DNA of 24,186 nt from RGIG5579 sp045655865 (GTDB lineage: Bacteria; Bacillota; Clostridia; Oscillospirales; SIG627): NCBI GenBank assembly GCA_045655865.1, contig JAZOQB010000028.1:1-24186 (forward strand), read 5' to 3'. Positions 22,421 to 24,186 of this stretch are shown piece after piece. The position numbers and the translations under genes are program-made. Numbering within the stretch: the stretch's first letter is position 1; each line of letters begins with the position of its first letter. The notes beneath the pieces are model-generated. The model did no database searches. It saw only the letters and a program-made list of their open reading frames with translations, and was not told where the DNA came from.

Positions 22421-23134
22421 GTGATTAAAAATCTTACCATCAAAGCCCCCTTCTTTGAGATCGGCCCTAAGAACTATCTTTGGGGAGACGATGTTGTAGA
22501 ACTTGCGAAAGTAGCAGATGCCGCCAGCAAGAAGTACAATGTGGACATCATCTTCACCACTCCCATCGTGGAGTTGCGCCGAGTCAAAGAGGCCACGGAA
22601 AAGATCCACGTATTTGCCCCCCACATGGACTCCTTAAAGCCTGGCAGAGGCCTGGCAGACATTCTGCCGGAATCCCTGAAAGCCGCCGGAGCGGAAGGAG
22701 TCATGCTCAACCACTGCGAAAAACCCATGACCATTGCAGAACTCAAGGCAGCCATCAAGAGAGCGGATGAAGTGGGCCTTGCCACTATCGTTTGCGCCGA
22801 CTCTTGCGCTGAAGCAGCCGCCATCGCTCATCTTGAGCCCGACATCATCGTAGCCGAACCCACCGAGCTGATCGGAACCGGAAAGGCAAGCGATCAGGAG
22901 TACGTAGAAGCTTCTACTCGCTCCGTAAAGGATGTAAACCCCGACATTCTGGTGCTCCAAGGGGCCGGTATCAAATGCTATGACGACGTTTATCGCAACA
23001 TTTACGCTGGCGCCGACGCCACCGGTTCTTCTTCCGGCATCGTAGGTCTTGCCACCGCCCAGGAGCAGTATCAAATGGTGGATGATATGATCCGCGCCGT
23101 CCGGGAAGCCTGGGACGCCAGACAGGCAAAATAA
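22421..23134 (+). CDS. Archaeal-type triosephosphate isomerase homologue
   Basis: A 237-aa TIM-barrel protein close in pattern to archaeal triosephosphate isomerases. Landmarks are HVFAPHMDSLKPG (63-75), NHCEK with His98 and Glu100, loop-6 region VAEPTELIGTG with Glu146 as expected base, and GAGIKCYDDV with GADATGSSSGIVGL binding phosphate. The N-terminal motif usually NxK reads GPKNY, so Lys17 is kept and the Asn is replaced by Gly; the Ser of NHSE is Cys. Start is GTG with AAAGGA upstream, 12 nt after the SIS stop. Housekeeping TIM is more likely elsewhere in the genome. In other bacteria operonic TIM homologues isomerise tetrose phosphates (for example EryH), so a non-triose substrate is plausible. 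Confidence 0.88.
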   Translation: MIKNLTIKAPFFEIGPKNYLWGDDVVELAKVADAASKKYNVDIIFTTPIVELRRVKEATEKIHVFAPHMDSLKPGRGLADILPESLKAAGAEGVMLNHCEKPMTIAELKAAIKRADEVGLATIVCADSCAEAAAIAHLEPDIIVAEPTELIGTGKASDQEYVEASTRSVKDVNPDILVLQGAGIKCYDDVYRNIYAGADATGSSSGIVGLATAQEQYQMVDDMIRAVREAWDARQAK

Positions 23135-23171
23135 AGTTCATTATTAAATTATTTTCAGGAGGAAAATAAGA

Positions 23172-23798
23172 ATGGAATTCAAAGTATTTCAAAAGGAGCT
23201 TGAGCTCCAGTCCAGAGGTTGGATCCCCACCTTCCACGACGTCTCCAAAGAGATCATGGAGATCGTAGCCGCTTCCGGCATCCAATCCGGTACCTGCTGC
23301 ATCGCCTCTCACCACACCACCTGCTCCGTTATGGTGCAGGAATGCTCTCATGACATCGATTCGTTTGACCTGGAGTTCCTCCAGCACGACCTGCTTGACA
23401 TCATGAGAAAACTGATTCCCGACTTTGCCGAGGAGCATCAGTACCGTCACCCCGGCCCCATCCACGCTCAGTTCGGCCGCTTTGTTAACGAGCCCGGCAA
23501 CTACACTTCCATGAACACCGACGGACACCTTCGTAGCGTGTTCTTCGGCAGAAGCGAGACCATGACCGTGAAAGACGGAAAGCTCGACGGCGGCGAATTT
23601 GCTCACATCTACTTCATCGACTGGGATCACGTTCGCGCTCGCCGCAGACAGCTCAACGTCACCGTTATGGGTACCACTGAGACCATCAAACCCGAGGACA
23701 GAAAGTGGAACAACGGCGAAGTGATCAACACTCTCCGCAAGTTTACCCCCGAGGAAACCGCTGAAATGGTGGAATTCACCCTCCAGCAGCAAAGATAA
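23172..23798 (+). CDS. Enlarged YjbQ/UPF0047 family protein
   Basis: A 208-aa member of the YjbQ (UPF0047) family, whose Escherichia coli member has weak thiamine phosphate synthase activity but whose main role is unclear. Conserved parts are SHHTTCSVMVQE (47-57), NTDGHLRSVFFGRSETM (115-131), DGKLDGGEFAHIYFID (135-150) and RRRQLNVTVMG. The metal-site histidines are retained in HHTTC and DGHLRS. Usual YjbQ proteins have about 130-140 residues. This one has an extra His/Gly/Pro-rich segment near 86-112 and an added C-terminal helix region (about 168-208, ending FTPEETAEMVEFTLQQQR). CAGGAGG precedes the ATG. Last gene of the sugar operon, followed by a perfect terminator. Confidence 0.9.
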   Translation: MEFKVFQKELELQSRGWIPTFHDVSKEIMEIVAASGIQSGTCCIASHHTTCSVMVQECSHDIDSFDLEFLQHDLLDIMRKLIPDFAEEHQYRHPGPIHAQFGRFVNEPGNYTSMNTDGHLRSVFFGRSETMTVKDGKLDGGEFAHIYFIDWDHVRARRRQLNVTVMGTTETIKPEDRKWNNGEVINTLRKFTPEETAEMVEFTLQQQR

Positions 23799-23809
23799 GT
23801 TACATCCGC

Positions 23810-23841
23810 AAAAAGGTCGCACTTCGTGCGACCTTTTCTTT
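23810..23841 (+). terminator. Terminator of the kinase-SIS-TIM-YjbQ operon
   Basis: Perfect 12-bp stem AAAAGGTCGCAC with GTGCGACCTTTT around a 3-nt loop, followed by CTTTTC. It lies 12 nt after the YjbQ stop. It could also work on the minus strand. Confidence 0.92.
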
Positions 23842-23940
23842 TCAAATTTGCTTTCTCAACAGCGAAAATCAAGAAAAAGGCTTCTTATGGTTTTTATGTT
23901 TAAATCAGACAGAAATCGTAAAAAATGAAGGTCTTATTCC

Positions 23941-23969
23941 TTGACTTTCCTATATTTTCATGCTACCAT
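23941..23969 (+). promoter_or_regulatory. Promoter of the truncated gene at 24001
   Basis: TTGACT at 23941-23946, 17-bp spacer, TACCAT at 23964-23969 with TGC before it (extended -10). About 30 nt before the ATG. It separates this gene from the preceding operon, although both may be coregulated. Confidence 0.68.
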
Positions 23970-24000
23970 GAACCTAACCTTGTTTAATAAAGGAGGACAC

Positions 24001-24186
24001 ATGCTACAAATCAAAGAAATGCGTGCGAATCCCGTTTTCGATTTTGCCGCTCAGGAATTGAAAAAGTATCTTCGCATGATGATGCCCGATGCCGGTGACG
24101 TTGCCGTTTCTGTAGAAGAAGGAGCAAAAGACGGCTTTCGTTTAGGTCTTTTGGAGGACTTTGGTCTCTCCACCGAGGAAGTGGAA
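24001..24186 (+). CDS. 5' part of a gene, possible glycoside hydrolase N-terminal domain
   Basis: Sixty-two codons are open to the window edge. AAAGGAGGACAC just before the ATG is an excellent ribosome binding site, and a promoter lies upstream, so the start is secure. The visible residues include FAAQELKKYLRMMMPDAGDV followed by FRLGLLEDFGL. The pattern of an 'AAxELxxYLxxM' helix and then an 'xxLGLxxDFGL' strand resembles the N-terminal alpha/beta domain found before the barrel in alpha-glucuronidase-like (GH67/DUF4838) and GH20 enzymes. There is no signal peptide, so a cytoplasmic enzyme acting on imported oligosaccharides would be expected. Identification is tentative because only the first domain part is visible. 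Confidence 0.6.
   Translation, partial: MLQIKEMRANPVFDFAAQELKKYLRMMMPDAGDVAVSVEEGAKDGFRLGLLEDFGLSTEEVE

Noticed and set aside
22971..23822. 283-codon minus-strand frame opposite yjbQ and the TIM homologue
   Set aside because: It crosses a perfect terminator and lies antisense to two conserved genes.
1..24186. CRISPR arrays, tRNA or rRNA genes, insertion sequences, attachment sites
   Set aside because: I looked for regularly spaced repeats, cloverleaf patterns, conserved rRNA segments, transposase or integrase genes and long terminal inverted repeats, and saw none.

Overview
The window looks like a chromosomal segment of a low-to-mid GC Gram-positive anaerobe, most likely class Clostridia (Lachnospirales, Oscillospirales or Christensenellales type). 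The reasons are AGGAGG-type ribosome binding sites before nearly every gene, TTGACA/TATAAT promoters often with an extended -10, hairpin-plus-T-run terminators, secreted lipoproteins with a FKBP/trigger-factor fold, a YmfF/YmfH peptidase pair, an MsmX/UgpC-type shared sugar ATPase and a divergent GyrB/ParE paralogue. No rRNA, tRNA, CRISPR array, insertion sequence or prophage gene was seen. Species cannot be named from the sequence.

Layout. (1) 1-2.2 kb: a YitT-family membrane protein (minus) diverges from a LysR-type regulator (plus). (2) 2.2-10.2 kb: a seven-gene minus-strand operon read from a good promoter near 10.2 kb: ymfF, ymfH, lgt, folD, then three tandem lipoproteins with trigger-factor-like foldase domains. 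Most junctions are ATGA overlaps or gaps below 20 nt. The operon ends at a bidirectional terminator shared with the LysR gene. (3) 10.5-12.4 kb: GTP-type PEP carboxykinase, single gene, strong promoter and strong terminator. (4) 12.6-13.7 kb: orphan MsmX/UgpC-like ABC ATPase (minus), then an AT-rich divergent intergenic region. (5) 14.0-16.9 kb: plus-strand operon of a small HTH protein, a polyprenyl diphosphate synthase and an S11-type D-Ala-D-Ala carboxypeptidase with altered active-site motifs. (6) 17.0-20.1 kb: minus-strand operon of a divergent gyrB/parE paralogue, a YigZ/IMPACT protein and an unrecognised small protein. (7) 20.2-23.8 kb: plus-strand sugar-phosphate operon of an FGGY kinase, a KdsD-like SIS isomerase, an archaeal-type triosephosphate-isomerase homologue and an enlarged YjbQ/UPF0047 protein, behind a promoter with a palindrome between -35 and -10. 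(8) From 24.0 kb: the start of a gene truncated by the window edge, possibly a glycoside hydrolase.

The most promising candidate for an undescribed system is region 7. It combines a sugar kinase, two different phosphosugar isomerases and a variant YjbQ, has no aldolase and no transporter inside the window, and has its own likely operator. The substrate is not deducible from sequence alone. The second candidate is region 2, where the lipoprotein-maturation enzyme Lgt is co-transcribed with three surface-anchored trigger-factor-like foldases, two of which seem to be losing the FKBP signature.
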